A stretch of DNA of 64,000 nucleotides from Mycoplasmatota bacterium (lineage in GTDB: Bacteria > Bacillota_I > Bacilli_A > MAG-NZ): NCBI GenBank assembly GCA_018394315.1, contig CP074575.1:1334615-1398614 (forward strand). The letters run 5' to 3'. The notes under the pieces are model-generated. The model worked only from the letters and a program-made list of their open reading frames with translations, did no database searches and was not told the origin of the DNA. The position numbers and the translations under genes are program-made. Positions 53,101 through 61,252 of the stretch are shown here, in pieces; the stretch's first letter is position 1; each line of letters opens with the position of its first letter.

Positions 53101-53597
53101 ATGATACTGATGTTGCTGATTTTGATGGAACAAATGAATTAACTATCCTAAGAAGCTATGAAACTGAAAAGATCATTATGGCTGCTACTATCTCTGATGG
53201 TGTAACTGATATAGTTAAAGAATTTGAATTCAGAGCTGTTTCTGCTACTCCTGCAATTGTTAAAGCTAGAGTAGAAGATGAAATACCTGCTTCATTAGGT
53301 GTTAAGTACTTCGATACTGATGGTGCTGCAACTCCTATAGTTGACTTAGACACTATTCTAGAGCAAGTTGACTTTGAGGTATTTGAAGCTGCTGCTGATA
53401 TGAATATTACTTGGGAAACAGATGATACTAATTTAGCTACAGTTGAAGCTGGAAACATTTTAACTGCTAAAGCTGATATCAATGATAAAGTTGTTACTGT
53501 TACATTAACAGTTGAAGTTGATATGGACTCAGATGGAACTTATGATGTTGAAGTTTCTGAAGACTACGAAATTATCCTATTTGATTCTGTTGCTTAA
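50106..53597 (+). CDS. Large lipoprotein with four FMN_bind-like domains and an Ig-like C-terminus (paralogue 2)
   Basis: 1163 aa. Start ATG 50106 follows GGGAGGAAAATTTT; the upstream in-frame extension to 49917 crosses a promoter and a terminator and is rejected. The signal peptide, lipobox (LAACN) and first stalk residues are almost identical to paralogue 1, including 71 identical leading bases. The four closing motifs are SGAV (Val228), EGCT (Thr381), TGVT (Thr572) and AGVS (Ser728), conserved position for position. The same Ig-like region follows, and the final codons (DSVA) and terminator are duplicated too. Codon use is strongly biased, so high expression is likely. Confidence 0.75.
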   Translation: MKKLFSLLAALALVLTLAACNQDPEEIIKEVIKEVEIEVPGETVYVEVPGPEVTKYVDVPGPEIEVEVYIDVPTEVENTRFYKPGVYFNNTDLGTDGFYTYTVVIVDAYGKIAGVMFDETKTTSEFLIGGDQLYVYVEGDGKTVPNTYRAIASNADFNEYPTAADAITADDLVVGIHETAIAELTEIVAHESRQILGEAWVGETELLAERIIADQTTYGVETAESGAVITAVNVEGVKLTNVDVLLGLVQDVLDGEAKLEESEVLATTPVHGLYEAGYEFGVTGRLVGDNVSYNTAFVAVDQYGRIAGVYTDATMAADLEGGHATNWITGANEWDNQAKALGEAIVKNQGVAFNLYDSTDYDVVIDGDSVHHYTNQVEGCTVAVEDMLTAINDSLGELDDWGTFNNGTYVVTGEVSHGGHAIMTVDIVGNAVKSIFLDNTSAVEQATVLRDDEWFPVYKFDREWLDAANEEQSETILVYLDVDEYIAVNEYTADGKTIDAGDEVTLTETELAGVEIVPGNYTKQILKERYGMNEENSWYTQANTLATAFVAAGNPYEVNLTDGTHTDLTGVTIGHVEEYQQLFVEALLLALEDDSDAPAELVEFTTIGDPDAELADGTYFASLEANSKGQQYMAYMVVDGGDIQSIVFDATLVKDEVVTTKLSLGEAYGMATEEDQLEWNMQAAAYAASVVEDQAAVVDTIEASFTYELDDEVLAGDWASVDTPAGVSIDVLNFQSLTEALVKQALVAQIEVEADAIFTQIAGEDTLFYSEMAVKPFTFNSTALTFGDDSQALFEIDFESSDNDVLDVDELAGPPATYQFVTEDVTANTDITITYTLTFDEYEFTEDITYTVQTAASAELAALNAEEDNFDAFTQIEGFNFDLTTINPTVATTDGTFLGWADENYDAEAPVYLTTTSGLAVGTHTLTALVSYNADDDTVSRDLVVTVLDVDAALEEVAATVKPANILHNGEVTSEAVFTFGNTTDVKGINITWNEDVDNDTDVADFDGTNELTILRSYETEKIIMAATISDGVTDIVKEFEFRAVSATPAIVKARVEDEIPASLGVKYFDTDGAATPIVDLDTILEQVDFEVFEAAADMNITWETDDTNLATVEAGNILTAKADINDKVVTVTLTVEVDMDSDGTYDVEVSEDYEIILFDSVA

Positions 53598-53605
53598 TTA
53601 TTAAC

Positions 53606-53641
53606 AAAAGGTGGAACCCGTAAGGGATCCCCTTTTTTTTT
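53606..53641 (+). terminator. Terminator after paralogue 2
   Basis: Stem GGTGGAACCC / GGGATCCCC, loop GTAA, followed by nine Ts. Confidence 0.85.
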
Positions 53642-53736
53642 GGAGGTTTAATCAATAAATCGACTTCCTTTTATCAATTTTTCTCTTTTAAATAATTAAA
53701 CTTTATATGCAGTAAAACTATTAAGGAGGAAAAGGA

Positions 53737-56700
53737 ATGAAGAAATTATTTACTTTACTTGCTGTGATTGGTTTAGTGTTTACTTTAGCTGCATGTAAAG
53801 AGTGTGTGCCTATTACTGAGTACGTAGACAAAATTGTGGAAGTACCAGGAGAAACAATTTATGTAGAAGTACCTGGTGAAAAAGAAATAGTAATTAAAAG
53901 AGAAGAAGTTCCGGGGCCAACAGTTTATGTTGAAGTGTATGTTCCTGAATCTGCTACGGTTGCTAACACTAGGCTATATAAGCCAGGCGTTTACTTTAAC
54001 AGTACTGAAATAGGATCAAACGGTGTACATTCATTTACAGTAGTAATTGTAGATTCATATGGGCATATTGCAGGAGTACTGTTTGATGAAACTAAGACTA
54101 CTAGTGAGTTCTTAATTGATGATGATAATAATCTATATGTTTATGTTGAGGGCGATGGTAAATCAATTCCAAACACTTATAGACTAATTGATGCTGAAGT
54201 TGCGATAGATGATTATCCTACCGCAATTGATGCTATTACAGCTGATGATTTAGTAGTTGGTATTCATCAGGCTCAGATTGCTAGCTTAAGTGAAATTGAG
54301 GCGAATGAGAGTAGACAGATTCGTGGGGGAGAATGGGTTGAGCAAACTCAAATTTTAGCTGATAGAATAGTTACTGACCAAACTACGTATGGGATTTTGA
54401 CATCTGTTTCGGGGGATGCAGTAACTACAACTAATGTCGAAGGTTTTTATTTGACTAACGTGGATATTTATTTAGATTTAGTTCAAGGGATACTTAATGG
54501 TGAAGCTAATTTAAGTGAAGATGATACGTTAGAGACTACACCTATTAATGGATTATACACTCCAGGTATGTACTTTGCTTCTACGGAAAGATTAGTTGGT
54601 TCTTCTGTAAACTATAACATTTCATTTGTTGCGGTAGATGAATATGGACGTATTGCTGGTGTTTATACTGATGCTACATTTGCTTCAGAAGTAGAAGGTG
54701 GACATTCTACTAAATGGATACTTGGTGAATTAGGATATCCTATGGCAGGTGGTTGGGATTCTCAAGCAAGAGCTTATGGAGAGGCTGTAGTTAAGAATCA
54801 AGGTACAGAAATGTTTAATTACTACCAAACAAAGGACTATGAGAATGAGGTTGAGATACCTGTATATGATAATGGTATTTTCTTACATAACTTAGATGAT
54901 GATGGAGAGAGATATCATCATATCTATACTGATCAGATATCTGGATGTACTGTAGGTATGGAAGGTATGGTAACTGCTACAGAAAGAGCAATCAATAAAG
55001 CTATTGATTGGAATCTAACTGACGGTACCTACTTTGTTAAAGGAGTTGGTGAAGAGAAACATGCGGTTATGTATGTGAATATTGAAGATAATGCAATCGA
55101 GTCAATATTCTTAGATAATACTCAGCCGACTGAAATTGCTCAAGTCTTTAGAAACAGTGAGTACTTTAATGTGTTTGTTTATACTAAGTACTGGGAAGAC
55201 ACTGCCGGTGAAAATAAGGAAACTGCTGTTTTAGTATACTTTGATGGTGATGATTACCGTTCTTTGAATGATATGGAATTTGGTGAGGATGAACTAGAAA
55301 AAGATGATAAAGTATCATTTGAAGTAGGTGAAGAAGAAAGATTAGAACCAGTTACCGGTAATACATCAAAACAGATTCTTAAAGAGAGATATGGTAACGG
55401 TGCATTATCAAGTAGTTGGCACATTCAGGGCAATGAGTTTTCATCAACATTTGTTGGTTCTACTTCACCTTATATAATTAATCTAACTGATGGTGAATAT
55501 ACAGATTCTATAACTGGTGTTACAATTAAAGTAGATAATTATCAACAATTATTAGTAGAAGCATTACTGAATGCATCAAGTGCTGATGCAGTTAAATATT
55601 CATTAATTGATGATGTTGATGTAGCTAATGGTTCAGCTAAATTAGCTGATGGAGTTTATTTTTCTAGTCTTGAAACTGATGAACATGGTAACCAGTATTT
55701 AGCGTTTATGTATGTGAAAGATAATATTATTCAGTCAATTGTATTTGATGCAGTATTGGATAGAGATGATTTAACAACAACTAAAAACTCATTAGGTGAT
55801 GCATATGGTTTAGCTAGTGTATCTACAATTGGGGAAGACGGAGCTGAATGGTATGTTCAAGCAGCTACATATGCTGAATATGTGTTAGATAATCAGTCTG
55901 CTATAATTCAACCAATTGAAAGTGGATATGATTATACTGCGAATGATGAATTTGGCAACGCTAACTTTGCTGATACAGTAACGGGAGTTTCTATTACAAA
56001 AGCTACGTTCGAAAACTTAACTATAGATTTAATTCAACAAGCATTGAAAGCAAGAGTATTAGAAGAAGCGAATATCATATTAGATGGAATTAATGATTCA
56101 GATGATCTCGATTTAGGTGTAATGATTGGTTCGATTGATGAAACGTATTCTACAAATATTAATTTATCAAGAAAAATTGGTTCATTAAGTACTACATCAT
56201 TTGATGTTTCATGGGAATCTACTGATGATGATATTATTGATGTTTCTAGTAATGATTTAGTATTTAAAGCTGGAGATGTTGATGTTAATACTGAATGTAC
56301 AATTACGGCTGTTCTTGAATATGACAATGAAGAGATTGCTAGTAGAGATATCACGTTTACTGTAGTAACTCCTGCCGCTGGTAATAATTTAATATTTGAA
56401 AAATATATTAAAGATAATGAGTTAGATGGTTTAATTGCTGTTGAAGGATATAATATGCCTCTAATTGGAACGGAGTTTATAATCCTAGAAGCAGGGTTAC
56501 CAACAAGTAATAACGGATTCTTTGTAACTCTTGACGGTGAAGATACAAAGATTGATAATATTAATGATCTACCTGATGGAAATCATGTAATCACTATGAA
56601 GGGTCAGTATGAAGAGGATACTTTTGTAACTGAGACATTTAATGTTACAATTCTTACAATTGAAGAAGCATTAGAAGAGGTTAAAGGTACTGTAAAAGCA

Positions 56701-57282
56701 GCAAATATATTAGATAATGGAGAAGTAACGCTAGAAGAATTTACTCTAAGTACTGAAAGTAGCGTTATTGGTATAAATGTGTCTTGGGAACTAGATGAAG
56801 ACTCTGAGGATGTCGCTACTATTGATGAGAATATACTAACAATAAAACGTACTTATAGATATGAAAAAATAGGCTTAGAAGCTACTATTGAAACAGATCC
56901 GATTAAAGTCCTTCCTTATGATTCATCGACTGTTATTTATGATTTTAGAGCGGTTCCAGTAGATGTTAAGCTTGCTAATAGTAGAATAAATGATGTATTA
57001 AAAGATGTTAATCTTGGTGTAAGGTACTTTGATACTTCTGAGACGATTATTATAGAAGATATAGACAATGTAATTAATGAATTTGATTCATTAGAACAAG
57101 CTCAAATGACTATTGAATGGAGCACTGATAATGAAGCTGTAAGAGTAAATGGTTTAGATGATTTAGTGGTAGATGCATTATTTGAAGGTGATGTGACAAT
57201 AGAACTTGAGATATTACTAGATATTGACAGTAGTACTGAGTTAACATTTACTAAGTTATTTGATATTACTTTCTTTAAATAA
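53737..57282 (+). CDS. Large lipoprotein with four FMN_bind-like domains and an Ig-like C-terminus (paralogue 3)
   Basis: 1181 aa, a diverged member of the tandem set. Lipobox LAACK, a shorter charged stalk (VEVPGETIYVEVPGEKEIV), then four domains whose closing motifs are SGDA (Ala228), SGCT in the context DQISGCT (Thr405), TGVT (Thr596) and TGVS (Ser752). DQISGCT is the closest match to the ApbE flavinylation motif DxxSGAT in the set. Codon use is ordinary, unlike paralogues 1 and 2, and no phased boxes or good promoter were found in the 139-bp gap. It is probably expressed at a lower level or under different control. Confidence 0.75.
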   Translation: MKKLFTLLAVIGLVFTLAACKECVPITEYVDKIVEVPGETIYVEVPGEKEIVIKREEVPGPTVYVEVYVPESATVANTRLYKPGVYFNSTEIGSNGVHSFTVVIVDSYGHIAGVLFDETKTTSEFLIDDDNNLYVYVEGDGKSIPNTYRLIDAEVAIDDYPTAIDAITADDLVVGIHQAQIASLSEIEANESRQIRGGEWVEQTQILADRIVTDQTTYGILTSVSGDAVTTTNVEGFYLTNVDIYLDLVQGILNGEANLSEDDTLETTPINGLYTPGMYFASTERLVGSSVNYNISFVAVDEYGRIAGVYTDATFASEVEGGHSTKWILGELGYPMAGGWDSQARAYGEAVVKNQGTEMFNYYQTKDYENEVEIPVYDNGIFLHNLDDDGERYHHIYTDQISGCTVGMEGMVTATERAINKAIDWNLTDGTYFVKGVGEEKHAVMYVNIEDNAIESIFLDNTQPTEIAQVFRNSEYFNVFVYTKYWEDTAGENKETAVLVYFDGDDYRSLNDMEFGEDELEKDDKVSFEVGEEERLEPVTGNTSKQILKERYGNGALSSSWHIQGNEFSSTFVGSTSPYIINLTDGEYTDSITGVTIKVDNYQQLLVEALLNASSADAVKYSLIDDVDVANGSAKLADGVYFSSLETDEHGNQYLAFMYVKDNIIQSIVFDAVLDRDDLTTTKNSLGDAYGLASVSTIGEDGAEWYVQAATYAEYVLDNQSAIIQPIESGYDYTANDEFGNANFADTVTGVSITKATFENLTIDLIQQALKARVLEEANIILDGINDSDDLDLGVMIGSIDETYSTNINLSRKIGSLSTTSFDVSWESTDDDIIDVSSNDLVFKAGDVDVNTECTITAVLEYDNEEIASRDITFTVVTPAAGNNLIFEKYIKDNELDGLIAVEGYNMPLIGTEFIILEAGLPTSNNGFFVTLDGEDTKIDNINDLPDGNHVITMKGQYEEDTFVTETFNVTILTIEEALEEVKGTVKAANILDNGEVTLEEFTLSTESSVIGINVSWELDEDSEDVATIDENILTIKRTYRYEKIGLEATIETDPIKVLPYDSSTVIYDFRAVPVDVKLANSRINDVLKDVNLGVRYFDTSETIIIEDIDNVINEFDSLEQAQMTIEWSTDNEAVRVNGLDDLVVDALFEGDVTIELEILLDIDSSTELTFTKLFDITFFK

Positions 57283-57318
57283 AAAAGGTTGATTCTCTAT
57301 AATGAGAATCAACTTTTT
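57283..57318. terminator. Bidirectional terminator between paralogue 3 and sspI
   Basis: A 15-bp stem (AAAAGGTTGATTCTC with GAGAATCAACTTTTT, one G-T pair, loop TATAAT), with A- and T-tracts on both sides for convergent genes. Confidence 0.92.
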
Positions 57319-57520
57319 ATATTTGCGTTGAGATATTATCGATTAGTCTACTCTTGTCTTCAACAGATGAAGAATTCCATATTAGTTCAAATAATACTCC
57401 TAGACCAGGGAGTGTTTTTTCTTCTCCACTATTTAGTGCATCTAAAATCGTTTTATTAATATCATCATGTGAAGCACCTTTTAAATTTGCAATTACCGCT
57501 TGTCTAATATCTATATTCAT
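57317..57520 (-). CDS. sspI: Small acid-soluble spore protein SspI
   Basis: 67 aa, matching B. subtilis SspI along its length: NIDIRQAVIANLKGASHDD at the N-terminus, ILDALNSGEEKTLPGLGVLF in the middle and ELIWNSSSVEDKSRLID at the end. SspI is a minor SASP made in the forespore under sigma-G. AGGAGGTATTT precedes the ATG on the minus strand. I could not identify a full sigma-G promoter upstream. Confidence 0.93.
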   Translation of the reverse strand: MNIDIRQAVIANLKGASHDDINKTILDALNSGEEKTLPGLGVLFELIWNSSSVEDKSRLIDNISTQI

Positions 57521-57571
57521 AAATACCTCCTAAATCTATTTTTAGATAGATGTATATTTTTATACCGAATT

Positions 57572-57601
57572 TTGTTAAAATACTTTTGGAATGTTTATAA
57601 A
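57572..57601 (+). promoter_or_regulatory. Sigma-A promoter of trmB
   Basis: TTGTTA (57572-57577), 18-bp spacer, TATAAA (57596-57601). The leader would be very short, starting close to the AAGGAG ribosome site. Confidence 0.55.
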
Positions 57602-57615
57602 AAAAGGAGTTAAAT

Positions 57616-58254
57616 ATGAGATTAAGAAAAATAAAAGGAGCAATGGAGTTATTAAGGAGTCATGATGACATAGTTGTCCTAAATCCTACTGAGTATTATG
57701 GTAGATGGAGTGAACTATTTGGTAACTCCAATCCGATTAATATTGAAATTGGATGCGGTAAAGGAAAATTTGTTTATGAAATGGCAATAAAAAATCCTAA
57801 TATAAATTTTATAGCTATTGAAAAATATGACAGTGTTCTAATAAAGGCTCTCAGAAAATTTATTAATAACAATATTGATAATGTTAAACTGGTTTTATTT
57901 GATGCATTTGAGTTAGAGAATATTTTTGATAAAGAAGTAGAGAATCTATATCTAAACTTTTCTGACCCATGGCCTAAAGCGAAACATGCAAAGAGAAGAT
58001 TAACGCATGCTAATTTTTTAAAACAGTATAAAAATATAATAAATAATGCTATTATATTTAAGACGGATAATCTTGACTTGTTTAATTATTCAATTGAAAG
58101 TATGACTGATTTTGGAATGGTTATCTTAGAAAAAACTAATGATCTTCATAGTTTAGATGTTGAAAACACGATGACTGAATTTGAAAAAAAGTTTTCTGAA
58201 CAAGGTATTAAGATTAATAGATTAGTTGCTAGATTCGAGAAAGACGAGGGTTAA
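57616..58254 (+). CDS. trmB: tRNA (guanine-N7-)-methyltransferase
   Basis: Methylates G46 of tRNAs using SAM. 212 aa. The SAM loop is IEIGCGKGKFVYEMA near residue 41, and the family signature YLNFSDPWPKAKHAKRRLTH lies near 115, with the catalytic Asp in DPWPK. The C-terminal segment TEFEKKFSEQGIKINRL is conserved. It is two bases from the M42 peptidase gene. Confidence 0.96.
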   Translation: MRLRKIKGAMELLRSHDDIVVLNPTEYYGRWSELFGNSNPINIEIGCGKGKFVYEMAIKNPNINFIAIEKYDSVLIKALRKFINNNIDNVKLVLFDAFELENIFDKEVENLYLNFSDPWPKAKHAKRRLTHANFLKQYKNIINNAIIFKTDNLDLFNYSIESMTDFGMVILEKTNDLHSLDVENTMTEFEKKFSEQGIKINRLVARFEKDEG

Positions 58255-58256
58255 AA

Positions 58257-59321
58257 ATGAACAACAAAGATTTATACTATAAGTTATTTGATTTACCTGG
58301 TGTTGCAGGTGGAGAGCATTTTGTAAAAGATTTTGTAAAAAGTGAATTAGAGAAGTATTCAGATGAAATCGTAATGGATAAGATAGGTAGTGTTTTTGGA
58401 ATCAAACATGGACCAAAGGGTAGCCCAGTTGTGATGTTTGCAGGTCACATGGATGAGGTAGGTGCTATTGTAGTAGGATTTAAAGAAAATGGACTTATTA
58501 AGATGAAGTCATTAGGTGGAATGAATGGGAAAGTTTTTTCATCTCAACACATGAATGTTATTTTAGAAGATGGAACTAAAATTCCTGGTATAACTGGTAC
58601 AGTACCTCCACACTTAAAGGAAGCTGCTAAAAATGCTGATGAGTTTGATGATTTGTTGCTTGATATAGGTGCTGATAATGAGGATCACGCTAAAGAATTA
58701 GGAATTAAAATTGGAGACATGATAGTTCCTGAAAACAGAATAGTTGAAACTATTGATGGAAAAAAAGTAATTTCAAAAGCTGTAGATGACCGCTGGGGTT
58801 GTGGAATGGTTATTGAGCTAATGAAAGATATTAAAGATTTAGATTTAAATTGTACCGTTGTTGCTGGATGTACAGTACAAGAAGAGGTTGGATTAAGAGG
58901 TGCCCAAACTGCATCACAAATGATTAATCCTGATATTTTTATAGCTTTAGATGCTTCTCCATGTGGAGATGTTATTAAAAGTCCTCAAGCATGGGGGAAA
59001 TTTGGAGATGGATTTTTACTAAGATTTTTAGATAGAGTTGCTGTTATGCATAAAGGTATGAAAAAGTTATTTATAGAAACTGCCAAAGATAATGATATTA
59101 AATATCAGTATTTCTATTCTGCAGGTGGAACAGATGCTGGGAAAGCTCAATTATCTCATTCTGGTATTGCTGCTGCTACAATAGGTCTTCCAACGAGATA
59201 TATTCATTCAACAACATCAATGTTCCATGAGGATGATCATGAAGCTGCAAAAGCAATTGTTAGAGCTTTAGTTAAGAAAATAGATTCTAATGTTCTTAAA
59301 GAAGTACATAAAAACGTTTAA
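58257..59321 (+). CDS. M42 family aminopeptidase (glutamyl aminopeptidase/YtoP type)
   Basis: 354 aa, a cytosolic dinuclear metallo-aminopeptidase that forms large tetrahedral assemblies in this family. Metal and catalytic residues are in MFAGHMDEVGAIVVGF near residue 62, KAVDDRWGCGMVIELM near 174, CTVQEEVGLRGAQTA near 205, LDASPCGD near 231 and PTRYIHSTTSMFHEDD near 315. It follows trmB immediately and is probably in its transcript. Confidence 0.93.
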   Translation: MNNKDLYYKLFDLPGVAGGEHFVKDFVKSELEKYSDEIVMDKIGSVFGIKHGPKGSPVVMFAGHMDEVGAIVVGFKENGLIKMKSLGGMNGKVFSSQHMNVILEDGTKIPGITGTVPPHLKEAAKNADEFDDLLLDIGADNEDHAKELGIKIGDMIVPENRIVETIDGKKVISKAVDDRWGCGMVIELMKDIKDLDLNCTVVAGCTVQEEVGLRGAQTASQMINPDIFIALDASPCGDVIKSPQAWGKFGDGFLLRFLDRVAVMHKGMKKLFIETAKDNDIKYQYFYSAGGTDAGKAQLSHSGIAAATIGLPTRYIHSTTSMFHEDDHEAAKAIVRALVKKIDSNVLKEVHKNV

Positions 59322-59328
59322 TATTTAA

Positions 59329-59357
59329 TTGACAAATTGATAATAGAAAATTATAAT
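59329..59357 (+). promoter_or_regulatory. Consensus sigma-A promoter of acpP
   Basis: TTGACA (59329-59334), 17-bp spacer, TATAAT (59352-59357): a perfect match at both hexamers and spacing, fitting strong constitutive expression of acyl carrier protein. Confidence 0.95.
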
Positions 59358-59391
59358 ATATTAAAATAACTAATGAAAGAGGTATGAGGGT

Positions 59392-59616
59392 ATGATTTTT
59401 GAAAAGGTTAGAGATATTATTGTAACTGAATTAGCGATTGGTTCTGATGAAGTTGCATTAGGTTCGAGTTTATCGGATGATCTAAATGCAGACTCTTTAG
59501 ATGCAGTAGAATTGATCATGGCAATAGAAGATGAGTTTGATTGCGAGGTTCCTGATTCTGAGCTTAAAAATATTAGAACAGTTAAAGATATCGTAGATTA
59601 CTTAGAAAATTTATAA
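59392..59616 (+). CDS. acpP: Acyl carrier protein
   Basis: 74-aa acidic four-helix protein carrying acyl chains during fatty-acid and phospholipid synthesis. The phosphopantetheine serine is in DDLNADSLDAVELIMAIED near residue 30. It stands alone between a consensus promoter and a terminator rather than in a fab operon. Confidence 0.97.
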   Translation: MIFEKVRDIIVTELAIGSDEVALGSSLSDDLNADSLDAVELIMAIEDEFDCEVPDSELKNIRTVKDIVDYLENL

Positions 59617-59624
59617 TTTTTCTT

Positions 59625-59650
59625 GAAGTTCGTAAGAACTTCTTTTTTTT
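59625..59650 (+). terminator. Intrinsic terminator after acpP
   Basis: Seven-bp perfect stem GAAGTTC / GAACTTC, loop GTAA, followed by eight Ts. Confidence 0.9.
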
Positions 59651-59698
59651 TCTTTTAACTTTCTAAACAAAGATGTATAATCATCTTGGAGGTATCTT

Positions 59699-61252
59699 AT
59701 GTATAAAGAGTGGCTAAAGAATGTAAGTGATGATGATAAAGAGACTCTATTAAATATGACTGAAGCAGAAATAGAGGATAGCTTCTATTCTACCTTATCC
59801 TTTGGAACAGCCGGAATAAGAGGAGAACTTGGTTTAGGGACTAATAAATTTAATATTTACCAAGTTAGAAGGGTGATTCATGGTTTTGGTCTATATCTTA
59901 AAGAAAATAAAAGGAAGTTAATAATAGTTGCATATGATAATAGACATATGTCAAAAGAGTTTGCTATAGAGACTATTAGTATCTTGGAAGGTATAGGTAT
60001 AAGTACGTTAATCTTTGATGAAATGAGACCTACTCCATTACTTTCTTATGCTGTTAGGTATTTAAATGCATGTGGTGGTGTCATAATAACCGCAAGTCAT
60101 AATCCAAAAGAATATAATGGAATTAAGCTTTATGATGAAATTGGTAGACAGTTAATTCCTGAAGAGATAATTCCAGTATCTGAGAGAATTGATGAGTTAG
60201 GGTATTTTGATAATAGCTTTGACTGTGTTAGCCCGAAAATCATAAATAAAGAAGTTGAGGTTGAGTATCTTAAAATGGTTAAATCTATTTCTTTAAATAA
60301 GGTTGAACCAATTGTAGCGGTTTTTACTCCATTACATGGTACGGGTGGCGTTTTCATTAAGGATATTTTACCTAATATTTATCTTGTTAAAGAACAAATG
60401 AAAGCTGATCCTAATTTTAGTTCAGTTTATTTACCAAATCCTGAAGATGTTAATGCATTTGATTTAGCAATTAAATTAGGAAAGAAAGTAAATGCAGACA
60501 TTCTGCTTGCGACTGATCCAGATGCAGACCGTGTAGGTTGTATGATATATGATAATGGATATCATTTTCTAAACGGTAATGAGATTGCGATTATATTATT
60601 GAATTATATTTTAGAAAATAAAAATTTAGATAATGGAATTGTTTATAAATCGATTGTTTCTAGTGGATTAGGTAACGCCATATGCAAAAAGTATGGAGTT
60701 AAAATGGAAGAAACTTTAACAGGCTTTAAGTACATTGGAAAGAAGATGAATGAGACTGATAAAGAATTTTTATTTGGATACGAAGAAAGTCATGGATGTA
60801 TAATAAGTGACTCAGTAAGAGATAAAGATGCTCTACAAGCAACTTATATGCTTTATGAGGCTTGTAGTTATTATAAATTAAAAGGATTAACACTTCTAAA
60901 TGTACTTGAAAATCTGTATAATGAATTCGGAAGATATAATAATTTAACAGTATCTTATACACTAAGGGGTCAACTTGGTTTAAAGCATAAGAGTATGATA
61001 ATGGATTATTTTAGAAGTAATATGATTAGTGGTGCTTTAAGAAAAATTGATTATCTTAATGAAACTGGATTAATGAAGGATGATATTGTTAAGTTTGAAC
61101 TTGATGGTGGGTCAGTTATTATAAGACCAAGCGGAACAGAACCTAAAATCAAAGTGTATTTAGAGTCATTTAGTGATACTTTAAAGATAGACAAACTAGA
61201 AGAAAGAATTTCTATAATAATTGAAAATATAAAGGGAGAGAATGATGAATAA
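59699..61252 (+). CDS. Phosphohexomutase (phosphoglucomutase/phosphomannomutase family)
   Basis: 517 aa. The N-terminus FGTAGIRGELGLGTNKFNIY near residue 35, the phosphoserine loop IITASHNPKEYNGIKLYDE near 124, the metal loop LATDPDADRVGCM near 270, the sugar loop GYEESHGCII near 359 and the phosphate-binding RPSGTEPKIKVYLE near 477 are all in order. It interconverts hexose 1- and 6-phosphates; whether glucose or mannose is preferred cannot be told. It is shorter than Bacillus PgcA (about 580 aa). It overlaps the next gene by a few bases. Confidence 0.92.
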   Translation: MYKEWLKNVSDDDKETLLNMTEAEIEDSFYSTLSFGTAGIRGELGLGTNKFNIYQVRRVIHGFGLYLKENKRKLIIVAYDNRHMSKEFAIETISILEGIGISTLIFDEMRPTPLLSYAVRYLNACGGVIITASHNPKEYNGIKLYDEIGRQLIPEEIIPVSERIDELGYFDNSFDCVSPKIINKEVEVEYLKMVKSISLNKVEPIVAVFTPLHGTGGVFIKDILPNIYLVKEQMKADPNFSSVYLPNPEDVNAFDLAIKLGKKVNADILLATDPDADRVGCMIYDNGYHFLNGNEIAIILLNYILENKNLDNGIVYKSIVSSGLGNAICKKYGVKMEETLTGFKYIGKKMNETDKEFLFGYEESHGCIISDSVRDKDALQATYMLYEACSYYKLKGLTLLNVLENLYNEFGRYNNLTVSYTLRGQLGLKHKSMIMDYFRSNMISGALRKIDYLNETGLMKDDIVKFELDGGSVIIRPSGTEPKIKVYLESFSDTLKIDKLEERISIIIENIKGENDE

